From Dehalococcoidales bacterium (lineage in GTDB: Bacteria; Chloroflexota; Dehalococcoidia; Dehalococcoidales; RBG-16-60-22), in NCBI GenBank assembly GCA_030603605.1, contig JAUVXN010000035.1, forward strand, positions 1 to 12,183: DNA of 12,183 nucleotides. The letters are read 5' to 3'. Within the stretch, counting starts at the first letter, position 1. Each line of letters begins with the position of its first letter. The position numbers were made by a program, and so were the translations under genes. The notes under the pieces are model-generated. The model made no database searches, was not told the origin of the DNA, and saw only the letters and a program-made list of their open reading frames with translations. Shown one piece after another: positions 6,144 to 12,183 of this stretch.

Positions 6144-7223
6144 ATGGCTCATAGTGTTACCCTTATTCCCGGCGATGGCATAGGGCCTGAGGTTACCGAA
6201 GCGACTAAAAGGGTCCTTGAGGCAACCGGCATCGCTTTCCACTGGGATTTAGCCTATGCCGGTGCCGGGGTTATGGACAAGTATGGCACACCTTTGCCTG
6301 AATATGTACTTGAATCCATCAGGAAAAACAAAGTTGCCCTCAAGGGGCCGGTTACCACCCCGGTGGGCTCAGGTTTCAGGAGTGTTAATGTCGCCCTGCG
6401 CAAGGGGTTAGACCTTTATGCCTGCGTCCGTCCCTGTAAAACCTACCCCGGGGTCCCTTCACTCTATAAGAATGTGGATATTGTTATCATCAGGGAAAAT
6501 ACAGAAGACCTCTACGCTGGTATTGAGTTTGAGGAAGGAACTCCGGAAGCCGCCAGGCTTATTAAACTGATTGCCGAAACAAAGGGCGATGCGGTCAGGG
6601 AGGACTCAGGTTTTAGCCTGAAAATGATTTCGGAGGCGGGCAGTCAAAGAATTGTCAAGTTTGCTTTTGAATATGCCCGTGCCTATAATAGAAAGAAGGT
6701 AACTGCCATACACAAAGCCAACATCATGAAATTCTCTGACGGATTGTTCTTGGCTATTGCCCGAGAGGTTGCTCAGGAATATCCTGATATTGAATTTGAG
6801 GATAGGCTTGTTGATAACATGACCATGCAACTGGTGAAAAGACCGCAACAATTTGATGTGGTGGTAGCGCCTAATCTTTACGGGGATATTATTTCTGACC
6901 TGTGCGCCGGACTGGTCGGTGGGTTGGGGGTAGCTCCCGGAGCTAATGTCGGTGTTGAAATAGCCGTTTTTGAGCCAACACATGGCAGCGCACCGAAATA
7001 TGCCGGGCAGAATAAGGTCAATCCCATGGCGTTGATGCTATCCGGGGTGATGATGCTCCGGCACCTCGGTGAGGTGAAAGCCGCCGACAGGTTGGAAGGC
7101 GCCATAGCCGGGGTCATCACTGAAGGTAAAAATATTACCTACGATATGAAGCCTAATGACGCTCAAGTGGTCGGCACTTCGCAGGTAGCCGACGCGGTGA
7201 TTGAGAAATTAGGGAAAATCTAA
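6144..7223 (+). CDS. icd: Isocitrate dehydrogenase (short beta-decarboxylating dehydrogenase family)
   Basis: This 359-residue enzyme oxidises isocitrate to 2-oxoglutarate and CO2. It begins [13 protein letters not shown]. The isocitrate-specific phosphate/arginine segment is S80-x-N82-x3-R86 ([18 protein letters not shown]). The catalytic Tyr124 lies in [12 protein letters not shown] and the catalytic Lys191 in IHKANIMK. The metal-binding region is [12 protein letters not shown]. These features separate it from 3-isopropylmalate dehydrogenase. The cofactor loop reads [15 protein letters not shown] (280-294). Lys285 and Tyr286 match the NADP-selecting Lys344/Tyr345 of E. coli Icd, and Tyr333 matches Tyr391, but the fourth determinant (Arg395) is Pro337. 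By length it belongs to the group usually called NAD-dependent. GGAG at 6132-6135 precedes ATG 6144. It lies 11 bp after the aconitase small subunit. Confidence 0.9.
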   Translation: MAHSVTLIPGDGIGPEVTEATKRVLEATGIAFHWDLAYAGAGVMDKYGTPLPEYVLESIRKNKVALKGPVTTPVGSGFRSVNVALRKGLDLYACVRPCKTYPGVPSLYKNVDIVIIRENTEDLYAGIEFEEGTPEAARLIKLIAETKGDAVREDSGFSLKMISEAGSQRIVKFAFEYARAYNRKKVTAIHKANIMKFSDGLFLAIAREVAQEYPDIEFEDRLVDNMTMQLVKRPQQFDVVVAPNLYGDIISDLCAGLVGGLGVAPGANVGVEIAVFEPTHGSAPKYAGQNKVNPMALMLSGVMMLRHLGEVKAADRLEGAIAGVITEGKNITYDMKPNDAQVVGTSQVADAVIEKLGKI

Positions 7224-7234
7224 AGGAGGTTATT

Positions 7235-8161
7235 ATGCGTAAAAAAATTAGTGTTATCGGTGCTGGAATGGTCGGTGCTACCTGTGTGCAGCGGATTGCA
7301 GAAAAGGGCTATGCTGATGTAGTCATGGTTGACATTATTGAGGGTCTGCCACAGGGTAAAGCATTAGATATGATGGAGTCGGCGCCTGTCATCGGCTGTG
7401 ATACCAAAATTATCGGAACTAATGATTATAAGGAAACGGCTGACTCAGATGTGGTGGTCATTACTTCAGGTCTGCCGAGAAAACCGGGCATGACCCGTGA
7501 CGAACTGCTGCAGGCTAACATGAAGATTGTTGGTGAGGTTACTAAAAGTGTAGTTAAATACTCACCCAACTGCATCATCATTATGGTTACCAATCCGCTA
7601 GATGCTATGGCCTACTTAGCCCTTAAGGTCAGCGGGTTTCCAGCCAACAGGGTGATTGGCTTATCCGGGGCTCTGGATGCCACCCGACTCAGATATTTCA
7701 TCGCTGCTGAACTCGGTGTATCGGTGGCGGATGTATACGCCTGCGTGGTGGGCGAACACGGTAAAAACATGGTTGTTATCCCCAGACTGTGCACGGTTGA
7801 CGGCGTACCGATAACCACGCTGCTACCGCAGGAAACCATTGACCGCCTGATAGAACGCACCATAGGTGCCGGTGCGGAGATTGTGGGCTTACTTAAGACG
7901 GGTAGTGCCTTCTATGCCCCTTCAGCTGGCGTTGCCCATATGGTAGACGCTATTATCATGGATAAAAAGCAGGTCGTACAGTGCGCCGTTTGCCTCCAAG
8001 GGGAGTACGAGATTAAAGATACCGTCATCAGCGTTCCGGTGAAGCTGGGCAGTAACGGTGTTGCGGAGGTGGTGGAGCTGAAGCTGACCCCTGAGGAAAA
8101 GGAAGCGCTAGCCAGCTCAGCCGAGGCAGTCAAGGGACTGATAAAGGCAATGAACCTGTAG
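7235..8161 (+). CDS. mdh: Malate dehydrogenase
   Basis: This 308-residue LDH-like malate dehydrogenase interconverts malate and oxaloacetate with NAD. It shows the Rossmann motif GAGMVG (8-13) and D33 after strand 2 (VDI), indicating NAD preference. The substrate loop GLPRKPGMTRDEL carries R82 and R88; Arg82 sits where lactate dehydrogenases have Gln, which makes this malate-specific. VTNPLDAM and the catalytic His175 are present. The histidine motif reads GEHGKNMV, whereas family members usually have an Asp after HG, so that loop is atypical. AAAGGAGG just downstream of the previous stop is well placed for ATG 7235. The gene follows icd by 11 bp and is followed by repeat copy D before fumarase. 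Confidence 0.93.
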   Translation: MRKKISVIGAGMVGATCVQRIAEKGYADVVMVDIIEGLPQGKALDMMESAPVIGCDTKIIGTNDYKETADSDVVVITSGLPRKPGMTRDELLQANMKIVGEVTKSVVKYSPNCIIIMVTNPLDAMAYLALKVSGFPANRVIGLSGALDATRLRYFIAAELGVSVADVYACVVGEHGKNMVVIPRLCTVDGVPITTLLPQETIDRLIERTIGAGAEIVGLLKTGSAFYAPSAGVAHMVDAIIMDKKQVVQCAVCLQGEYEIKDTVISVPVKLGSNGVAEVVELKLTPEEKEALASSAEAVKGLIKAMNL

Positions 8162-8163
8162 TA

Positions 8164-8247
8164 ATAGCTGGAAGGACAAATCCCTTCCCACAAATTCTTC
8201 CCCATCTCCTTTGAAGGAGAAGGCGATGGAGGGAGGTGAGGTAAATA
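8164..8247 (+). repeat. Partial copy D of the hairpin repeat between mdh and fumarase alpha
   Basis: The 3' part aligns closely with the right end of copy B (8194-8247 against 2578-2630). Shared features are a hairpin TCTCCTT-TG-AAGGAGA (8205-8220) and the terminal GGTGAGGTNAATA. At the left it shares ATAGCTGGAAG (8164-8174) with the central spacer of copy B (2513-2523), so it looks like an internally deleted copy lacking hairpins III and IV. A second small stem, GGAAGG (8170-8175)/CCTTCC (8183-8188), is present. It fills the whole gap from the mdh stop to the fumarase coding frame and contains the Shine-Dalgarno of the latter. Confidence 0.7.
8232..8239 (+). promoter_or_regulatory. Perfect Shine-Dalgarno, start-deciding for fumarase alpha
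   Basis: GGAGGTGA is an 8-nt full complement to the usual 16S 3' end. It lies inside the right end of repeat copy D. Five bases downstream is the in-frame codon ATA at 8245; there is no ATG, GTG or TTG in this frame between the stop at 8242-8244 and position 8341. An ATG at 8226 lies upstream of the site in another frame and ends at a stop after 11 codons. Confidence 0.55.
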
Positions 8248-9102
8248 TCCCCCAAATTTAGAGAAATTAAAGCTGGTGCCATTACTCAGACTGTCGCCAA
8301 GCTCTGTCAGCAGGCAAACTTTAAGCTTGGTGAGGATGTATTGGCCGCTCTTAAACAGGCTCAGCAGGCTGAGGAATCTCCTGTAGCCAAAGAAGTCCTG
8401 AACCAAATTATAGAAAATGCCCGGATTGCGGAATCGGAAAACCGGCCACTATGTCAGGACTGTGGTACTGCCGTGGTCTTCCTTGAAATAGGTCAGGAAA
8501 CTCATGTTATCGGTGGTGACCTACATACTGCGGTGGCGGAAGGAGTACGCCAGGGCTACGCCCAAGGCTATCTTCGTAAATCCATAGTCAGTCAACCATT
8601 CTCAGCGCGAATAAATACCAAGGATAATACTCCTCCAGTTATTCATGCCGAGGTAGTTCCCGGTAACCGGATTAAGGTTATCTGTATGCCCAAGGGGGGC
8701 GGGGCTGAGAATATGAGCAAACTGGCTATGCTGAAGCCGGGGGATGGTAGGGAAGGTGTCATTGACTTCGTGGTAGGGACTGTTGATGAGGCTGGCGGCA
8801 ACCCCTGTCCTCCCCTGATTGTCGGCCTGGGAATAGGCGCTACATCTGATAAGGTGATGCTACTGGCTAAGAAAGCGTTATTACGCCAGGTAGGTCAGTC
8901 AAGCTCTGACCCTGAGGTGGCTGAACTGGAGAAAGAGATTCTATCTCGAATCAATGATTTGGGTATAGGGGCTCTGGGCTTAGGTGGTAGCACTACCGCT
9001 TTAGCTGTACAGGCTGAGGTTAGGCCGACACACATTGCCAGCCTGCCAGTAGCGGTTAATCTCCAGTGCCACAGTGCTCGCTACAAAGGGGCTACGCTAT
9101 AG
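8245..9102 (+). CDS. Class I fumarase (fumarate hydratase) alpha subunit, unusual start
   Basis: This is the alpha (N-terminal) half of a two-subunit [4Fe-4S] fumarase, which interconverts fumarate and malate. Cluster ligands are C70 (PLCQDCG), C188 (NPCPP) and C275 (QCHSAR). Other signatures are MPKGGGAENMS, VGLGIGATSDKVM and GIGALGLGGSTTA. The frame is clearly coding from at least 8257: FREIKAGAITQTVAKLCQQAN matches the conserved family N-terminus, which usually begins MREI. No ordinary start codon exists there. I place the start at ATA 8245, 5 nt after a perfect GGAGGTGA (285 residues). The first conventional candidate, TTG 8341 after GGTGAGG, would drop about 28 conserved residues. A single ATG-to-ATA change or a sequencing error is possible. 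L-tartrate dehydratase is the alternative for the family; the adjacent malate dehydrogenase favours fumarase. Confidence 0.85.
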   Translation: MSPKFREIKAGAITQTVAKLCQQANFKLGEDVLAALKQAQQAEESPVAKEVLNQIIENARIAESENRPLCQDCGTAVVFLEIGQETHVIGGDLHTAVAEGVRQGYAQGYLRKSIVSQPFSARINTKDNTPPVIHAEVVPGNRIKVICMPKGGGAENMSKLAMLKPGDGREGVIDFVVGTVDEAGGNPCPPLIVGLGIGATSDKVMLLAKKALLRQVGQSSSDPEVAELEKEILSRINDLGIGALGLGGSTTALAVQAEVRPTHIASLPVAVNLQCHSARYKGATL

Positions 9103-9663
9103 ATGGACACTATCAATATTACTTCACCAATTGATGCTAAAACGATAGAAAAACTGACGGTAGGCACCCAGGTTATGATTTCCGGGATTGTCTATACGGC
9201 TCGTGATGCCGCCCACCAACGACTTGTCAAAGCCCTGGATAAGGGGGAGAAGCTCCCTTTTAGCCTTAGGGGGCAAACTATATACTACGTAGGACCGACT
9301 CCAGGCAGGCCGGGCCAGATTTTTGGTGCCGCTGGACCTACTACCAGCAGTCGCATGGATATGTACACTCCTCGCCTTCTCGCTGCTGGAATCAGAGCTA
9401 CGATTGGTAAGGGTGGTCGCTCACCGGAGGTAAGAGAGGCTCTCCAGAAGTATAAAGCGGTTTATTTCGTCAGTACAGGTGGCGCCGGTGCTTTACTAGC
9501 CAAATGTATCAAAAATGCAGAGGTTGTCGCCTATGAGGATTTGGATACCGAGGCTATCCGACGGCTCAATATAGAGAACTTCCCGGCTATTGTCGCCAAT
9601 GATATTTATGGAGAGGACATATTTGAGCAAGGTAAGACTAAATACCGAAAGGAGAGCAAGTGA
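9103..9663 (+). CDS. Class I fumarase beta subunit
   Basis: This 186-residue beta (C-terminal) half forms the active site with the alpha subunit. It has TARDAAH (32-38), VGPTPGRPGQ, GPTTSSRMD (78-86) and GKGG (102-105). The length matches the separate beta subunits of two-gene fumarases. The ATG abuts the TAG of the alpha gene with no gap, a typical arrangement for stoichiometric subunits with translational coupling. The dehydratase could be for tartrate by family alone, but the malate dehydrogenase and aconitase context supports fumarate. Its end overlaps the start of the HIT gene. Confidence 0.92.
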   Translation: MDTINITSPIDAKTIEKLTVGTQVMISGIVYTARDAAHQRLVKALDKGEKLPFSLRGQTIYYVGPTPGRPGQIFGAAGPTTSSRMDMYTPRLLAAGIRATIGKGGRSPEVREALQKYKAVYFVSTGGAGALLAKCIKNAEVVAYEDLDTEAIRRLNIENFPAIVANDIYGEDIFEQGKTKYRKESK

Positions 9664-10004
9664 TGGATTGCGTTTTCTGTCAGATTGCTGCTGGCAAAAT
9701 ACCTGGTAAAACCCTGTATCAGGATGAAGAGGTGATTGCCTTCCGCGATATCGATCCTGTGGCACCGACTCACCTGCTTATCATCCCGAAGCGACATATT
9801 CCTTCTCTTGCCCATCTCTCTGATGCTGAGACACCCCTTATCGGACATATGGTAAAAATTGCCAATCAATTAGCCAGGGAGGAAGGTATTTCAGAGAGTG
9901 GCTATCGCTTGGTGATTAGCAGTGGTGAAGAAGGAGGGCAAGTAATACCCCATCTACATATGCATCTTCTGGGTGGTAAAAGGCTGTCAGGCAAACTGTG
10001 CTAG
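9663..10004 (+). CDS. HIT family (Hint-like) nucleotide-binding hydrolase
   Basis: The 113-residue protein begins MDCVFCQIAAGKIPG, the usual opening of Hint-type HIT proteins. It ends with the histidine triad H97-L-H99-M-H101 in the PHLHMHLLGG stretch. The family hydrolyses nucleoside phosphoramidates or adenylated substrates; the physiological substrate is not known here. ATG 9663 forms a TGATG overlap with the fumarase beta stop, with GGAG at 9651-9654. An in-frame GTG directly before it (9660) would add one residue. It is probably co-transcribed with the TCA genes, although no metabolic link is obvious. The stop lies 8 bp from the convergent Nudix gene. Confidence 0.9.
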   Translation: MDCVFCQIAAGKIPGKTLYQDEEVIAFRDIDPVAPTHLLIIPKRHIPSLAHLSDAETPLIGHMVKIANQLAREEGISESGYRLVISSGEEGGQVIPHLHMHLLGGKRLSGKLC

Positions 10005-10026
10005 ACAGTCTATTATTGCTTTTTTT
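9995..10026 (+). terminator. Weak candidate terminator at the HIT/Nudix convergence
   Basis: A short stem ACTGT (9995-9999)/ACAGT (10005-10009) overlaps the HIT stop codon. It is followed, after 10 further bases, by seven T residues (10020-10026). The stem is only 5 bp and the T-run is not adjacent, so this is weak. Nothing better is visible between the two convergent genes. Confidence 0.2.
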
Positions 10027-10546
10027 GATACTCCAGGAAGGTAAGCAATCCGGCGATGCTTTTAGCATCACAAATTTTACCTGAGGCAATAAGACCGGGA
10101 ATCCGGGTAATCGGCACCCGGACTAATTCAATACTCTCAGTATCCTCGGCGTGAAGCTGGCTGGGAGTGAGGTCGGTAGCCAGATAGAGATATAGATATT
10201 CACTGCAGTAACCCGGCGCAGAGTAGAAACCGCCTAATCTCTCTAACCTTCTCGGTAAGTAACCAATCTCCTCACGCAGCTCACGGCGAACGGTGGTCTC
10301 CGGGTCCTCACCGGGGTCAATGCCACCAGCCGGTATCTCCAGTAGTTTCTTCTCCACCGGCTTGCGAAATTGATTAACTAGCAGGATATTATTATCAGCA
10401 TCAACAGCGACAACAGCTACGCAATCAACGTGTTCCACAATCTCCCGGGTGGTTTTCCGGCCGCCGGCCATTTGCACGGTATCTACCCGTAGCTTTACCG
10501 CTCGCCCCTCGTAGATTAGTTGGCTGGATAGTGTCCTCTCTTCCAA
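10013..10546 (-). CDS. Nudix hydrolase, ADP-ribose pyrophosphatase type
   Basis: This 177-residue Nudix enzyme carries a complete Nudix box, G74-x5-E80-x7-R88-E-L-R-E92-E93-x-G95. The upstream strand region VAVVAVDADNNILLVNQFRKPV and the EIPAGG motif before the box are typical of NudF-like ADP-ribose pyrophosphatases, which split ADP-ribose into AMP and ribose 5-phosphate. The downstream GGFYSAPGYCSEYLYLYLA fits the same group. Start is TTG 10546, 2 bp after the GNAT stop and preceded by AGAGGT. It is last in the nadK-GNAT-Nudix operon. NAD kinase plus an ADP-ribose hydrolase suggests NAD(P) turnover. Substrate is inferred from family resemblance. Confidence 0.9.
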   Translation of the reverse strand: MEERTLSSQLIYEGRAVKLRVDTVQMAGGRKTTREIVEHVDCVAVVAVDADNNILLVNQFRKPVEKKLLEIPAGGIDPGEDPETTVRRELREEIGYLPRRLERLGGFYSAPGYCSEYLYLYLATDLTPSQLHAEDTESIELVRVPITRIPGLIASGKICDAKSIAGLLTFLEYQKKQ

Positions 10547-10548
10547 AC

Positions 10549-11010
10549 TTAAACCTCTAACTGATAGATAAGACCTACCTCACCGCAATCAGGAAATTTG
10601 GGACAGCGATAGCACTCAGTCCAGACTTTGCGCGGTAGCTCCATCTTGTCTATCTGAGAAAAGTTGAACTTTTCAAAAAAGGCTGGCTTATAGGTCAGAC
10701 AGAAAACGGTGGGAATACCGAGTCCCTTGACTTCCTTGAGGCAGGCTTCCATTAGCCGGGTGCCTATGCCTTGTCGGTGGCTATCCTCAGCCACGGCTAC
10801 TGACTTTATCTCGGCTAGGTCGGACCACATAACATGCAGTGCCGCACAGGCAATTACTTGCTCACCCTTTCTAATGACGAAATAATCCCGGATATTTTCA
10901 TATATTTCGCTCAGCGGCCGAGGCAACATCTCGTCCTTGTCAGCAAAGTAGTTAATTAGTCGATGTATCTGGGGTACATCTTGGATTCTAGCTTTTCCTA
11001 TCGGGTTCAA
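10549..11010 (-). CDS. GNAT N-acetyltransferase, N-acetylglutamate synthase (short ArgA)-like
   Basis: This 153-residue single-domain GNAT protein has acetyl-CoA motif RQGIGTR (79-85) following the strand IKSVAVAEDSH. The C-terminus carries a cysteine-bearing tail, WTECYRCPKFPDCGE, with C133, C136 and C142. I recognise this tail from short ArgA-type acetyltransferases that make N-acetylglutamate for arginine synthesis. That identity comes from memory of the family, so function is moderately sure. The clustered cysteines could bind metal or zinc. Start is TTG 11010, 1 bp after the nadK stop, with AGGA further upstream. No arginine-biosynthesis gene is adjacent; the link to the 2-oxoglutarate-producing block is circumstantial. 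Confidence 0.78.
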   Translation of the reverse strand: MNPIGKARIQDVPQIHRLINYFADKDEMLPRPLSEIYENIRDYFVIRKGEQVIACAALHVMWSDLAEIKSVAVAEDSHRQGIGTRLMEACLKEVKGLGIPTVFCLTYKPAFFEKFNFSQIDKMELPRKVWTECYRCPKFPDCGEVGLIYQLEV

Positions 11011-11011
11011 T

Positions 11012-11845
11012 TTATCGTTTTCCTTTCAATTTTTGCTCTAGAGAACTATAAAAAGAAGTTTGTGGATGAATTCTTAAGAATCGAGTTGTATTAGGGCTAC
11101 GCTTTACCGTAATAGTGGTACCATTTGATAAAGGTAGATTTATATGACCATCAATACTCAGTGTTGCCTGATGAACGGTAGTGAGGCGCAGTTTGACGAC
11201 GGTTGTTGACGCTAATACCATCGCGTGAACTGGGCTGAGATGAGGCATTATTGGTACCAGGATAAAATCTTTGGATTGTGGATAGAGGACAGGTCCACCG
11301 GCTGACAGCGAGTAGCCAGTGCTACCTGTGGCTGTAGCCACAATCACCCCATCAGCTTTATAGGTAGTGAGGTGCTGATTATTAATAGTGGCTTCTACAT
11401 AGACCACCCGAGCAATTGCTCCCCGCCCCACGACAACATCATTCAAGGCGTGAAAGGTGCGGGGTGGTTCCTGGTCTGTGGCTGAAAGCTCCGCCTCAAG
11501 CATAATCCGTTCATCAATCCAGCCTTTCCCCGCCAGCAAGGAAGGTAACTTCTCCAGAGCCTCATCAGCACTGAGTTCCGTCATGAAACCCAGCCTGCCC
11601 AGGTTTATTCCTGTGATGGGTATCATTTCGGGGGCGGCTACCTGGGTTGCTCGCAGAATTGTGCCATCACCGCCAACACTAAGAATTAGGTCGGTACCAT
11701 TTAGCTGAGCCCTGGCCTCTTCCCCTTTCCAGGCAGAACATAGCCAGGCAGAAATGCCGCTAGAGGCTAAAAACTCCTGTAATTTCTTGGCCTTAACATG
11801 GGCAGCTTTAACCATAGGGTGATAAAGAATACCAACTTTATTCAT
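11012..11845 (-). CDS. nadK: NAD kinase
   Basis: This 277-residue kinase phosphorylates NAD to NADP using ATP or polyphosphate. It shows the catalytic GGDGT motif (58-62, D60), NLGRLGFMTE (81-90), the NAD-binding ND pair (135-136) and the glycine-rich ATGSTGYSLSAGGP (172-185). Length is normal for the bacterial family. ATG 11845 has only a weak AGG at 8 nt spacing. It heads a minus-strand operon with the GNAT and Nudix genes at 1-2 bp spacings, so all three are probably co-expressed. It is divergent from nusB, with a 207-bp promoter region between. Confidence 0.95.
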   Translation of the reverse strand: MNKVGILYHPMVKAAHVKAKKLQEFLASSGISAWLCSAWKGEEARAQLNGTDLILSVGGDGTILRATQVAAPEMIPITGINLGRLGFMTELSADEALEKLPSLLAGKGWIDERIMLEAELSATDQEPPRTFHALNDVVVGRGAIARVVYVEATINNQHLTTYKADGVIVATATGSTGYSLSAGGPVLYPQSKDFILVPIMPHLSPVHAMVLASTTVVKLRLTTVHQATLSIDGHINLPLSNGTTITVKRSPNTTRFLRIHPQTSFYSSLEQKLKGKR

Positions 11846-11901
11846 TACTGCAACCTAATTTAGCGGTCTAGCGGAGATTGTAACTCACGGGGAACAAAGG
11901 A

Positions 11902-11931
11902 AGTGTAACAATTACTGCCTTAAAGTGTCAA
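11902..11931 (-). promoter_or_regulatory. Candidate promoter of the nadK operon
   Basis: Read on the minus strand: TTGACA (11926-11931), an 18-bp spacer, then TACACT (11902-11907) preceded by TGT as an extended -10. Initiation near 11895 would give a leader of about 50 nt. The -35 is perfect; the -10 matches at 4 of 6 positions. Confidence 0.5.
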
Positions 11932-12018
11932 GCCAGGAAGCTGTATAACGAATTACATGTTGATAAGTTTGACAAAAAAGCATATCATAGTTGACTAATA
12001 TATTATTATAAACTGGTG

Positions 12019-12027
12019 TGCTATAAT
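12019..12027 (+). promoter_or_regulatory. Extended -10 promoter of nusB
   Basis: TGC-TATAAT at 12019-12027 matches the extended -10 consensus exactly. Initiation near 12034 would give a leader of about 19 nt, holding CGGAG (12042-12046) before ATG 12053. The preceding 60 bp are strongly AT-rich. Two TTGAC boxes at 11969 and 11991, spaced 22 nt, are not at the correct -35 distance. Confidence 0.6.
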
Positions 12028-12052
12028 ATTGGTTTAAGTTTCGGAGTAATCT

Positions 12053-12183
12053 ATGACCGGGGCACGACGAAAAGCGAGAGCTATTGCTCTCCAGGCGCTG
12101 TATGAAATTGACTCTGCAGGACATGATGTGGAAGAGGTGGTAACCCGTTTTCTGGCTGAGGAATGGTTGTCTGAGGAGAATGA
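12053..12183 (+). CDS. nusB: Transcription antitermination factor NusB (partial, 3' end beyond window)
   Basis: The first 43 codons are visible. The start, [23 protein letters not shown], matches the conserved arginine-rich RNA-binding helix of NusB (RRKARxxALQALYxxD). NusB with NusE/S10 supports antitermination in rRNA operons. ATG 12053 is preceded by CGGAG at 12042-12046, and the extended -10 lies just upstream. The reading frame is still open at the window edge. No start upstream fits better. Confidence 0.9.
   Translation, partial: MTGARRKARAIALQALYEIDSAGHDVEEVVTRFLAEEWLSEEN

Noticed and set aside
4384..7223. Leucine-biosynthesis leuCDB reading of the aconitase pair and icd
   Set aside because: The dehydrogenase has isocitrate-specific SVNVALRK and [12 protein letters not shown] segments, the small-subunit loop is HLRS, and the downstream genes are malate dehydrogenase and fumarase.
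8226..8262. Programmed -1 frameshift at AAATTTA (8254-8260) joining an upstream start to the fumarase alpha frame
   Set aside because: The heptamer has slippery-site form, but the frame that could shift into fumarase has a stop at 8237-8239 and no start after it. The ATG at 8226 is in the wrong phase for a -1 shift at that heptamer.
8341..9102. TTG 8341 as the true fumarase alpha start
   Set aside because: It has a fair GGTGAGG upstream and is the first conventional start, but it would remove about 28 residues that match the conserved family N-terminus. Kept only as an alternative.

Overview
The window looks like part of a chromosome from an anaerobic bacterium. My best guess is a Chloroflexota member related to Dehalococcoidia. 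This rests on gene content: a two-subunit LeuCD-type aconitase, a short isocitrate dehydrogenase, malate dehydrogenase, two-subunit class I fumarase, and a solitary biotin-dependent carboxyltransferase gene. The taxonomic call is inference; the window holds no rRNA or other marker. No rRNA, tRNA, CRISPR array, transposase or phage gene was found.

Layout, left to right. (1) 10-220: a full-length copy of a non-coding, hairpin-rich, GC-rich repeat. It is followed by a small Trm112-family zinc protein gene (274-456, +) that appears to be transcribed leaderless. (2) 453-2174, minus strand: a tight pterin/folate operon folP-folK-queD. The last gene carries both Cys and Glu in its active-site motif and no folB is visible. 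(3) 2175-2717: a gene-poor gap holding the folP promoter, a second full-length but inverted copy of the repeat (2401-2628), and a candidate promoter for the next gene. (4) 2718-4268, plus strand: an acyl-CoA carboxyltransferase (MmdA/PccB family). (5) 4384-9663: a block of TCA-type genes on the plus strand, aconitase large and small subunits, isocitrate dehydrogenase, malate dehydrogenase, fumarase alpha and beta, followed by an overlapping HIT-family gene to 10004. Degenerate copies of the same repeat precede the aconitase genes (4271-4376) and fumarase alpha (8164-8247), and each appears to contribute the Shine-Dalgarno sequence of the downstream gene. (6) 10013-11845, minus strand: a compact operon nadK, ArgA-like GNAT acetyltransferase, Nudix hydrolase. 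(7) 11846-12052: a divergent promoter region, followed by the 5' end of nusB (12053 to the window edge).

How they fit together. The central block encodes citrate to isocitrate to 2-oxoglutarate, and oxaloacetate-malate-fumarate interconversion. Citrate synthase, 2-oxoglutarate oxidation and succinate dehydrogenase are not present here. That fits a biosynthetic, split TCA arrangement making glutamate precursors and C4 acids. Isocitrate dehydrogenase carries residues typical of NADP enzymes. NAD kinase, an ADP-ribose-type Nudix enzyme and an N-acetylglutamate-synthase-like GNAT lie just downstream and are loosely connected to the same metabolism.

The most interesting non-standard observations are: the MITE-like hairpin repeat family with four copies in about 8 kb; the fumarase alpha gene with no ordinary start codon at its conserved N-terminus but an AUA codon correctly spaced after a perfect Shine-Dalgarno sequence supplied by the repeat end; and the probable dual-function QueD in a folate operon. 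I found no convincing previously undescribed multi-gene system.
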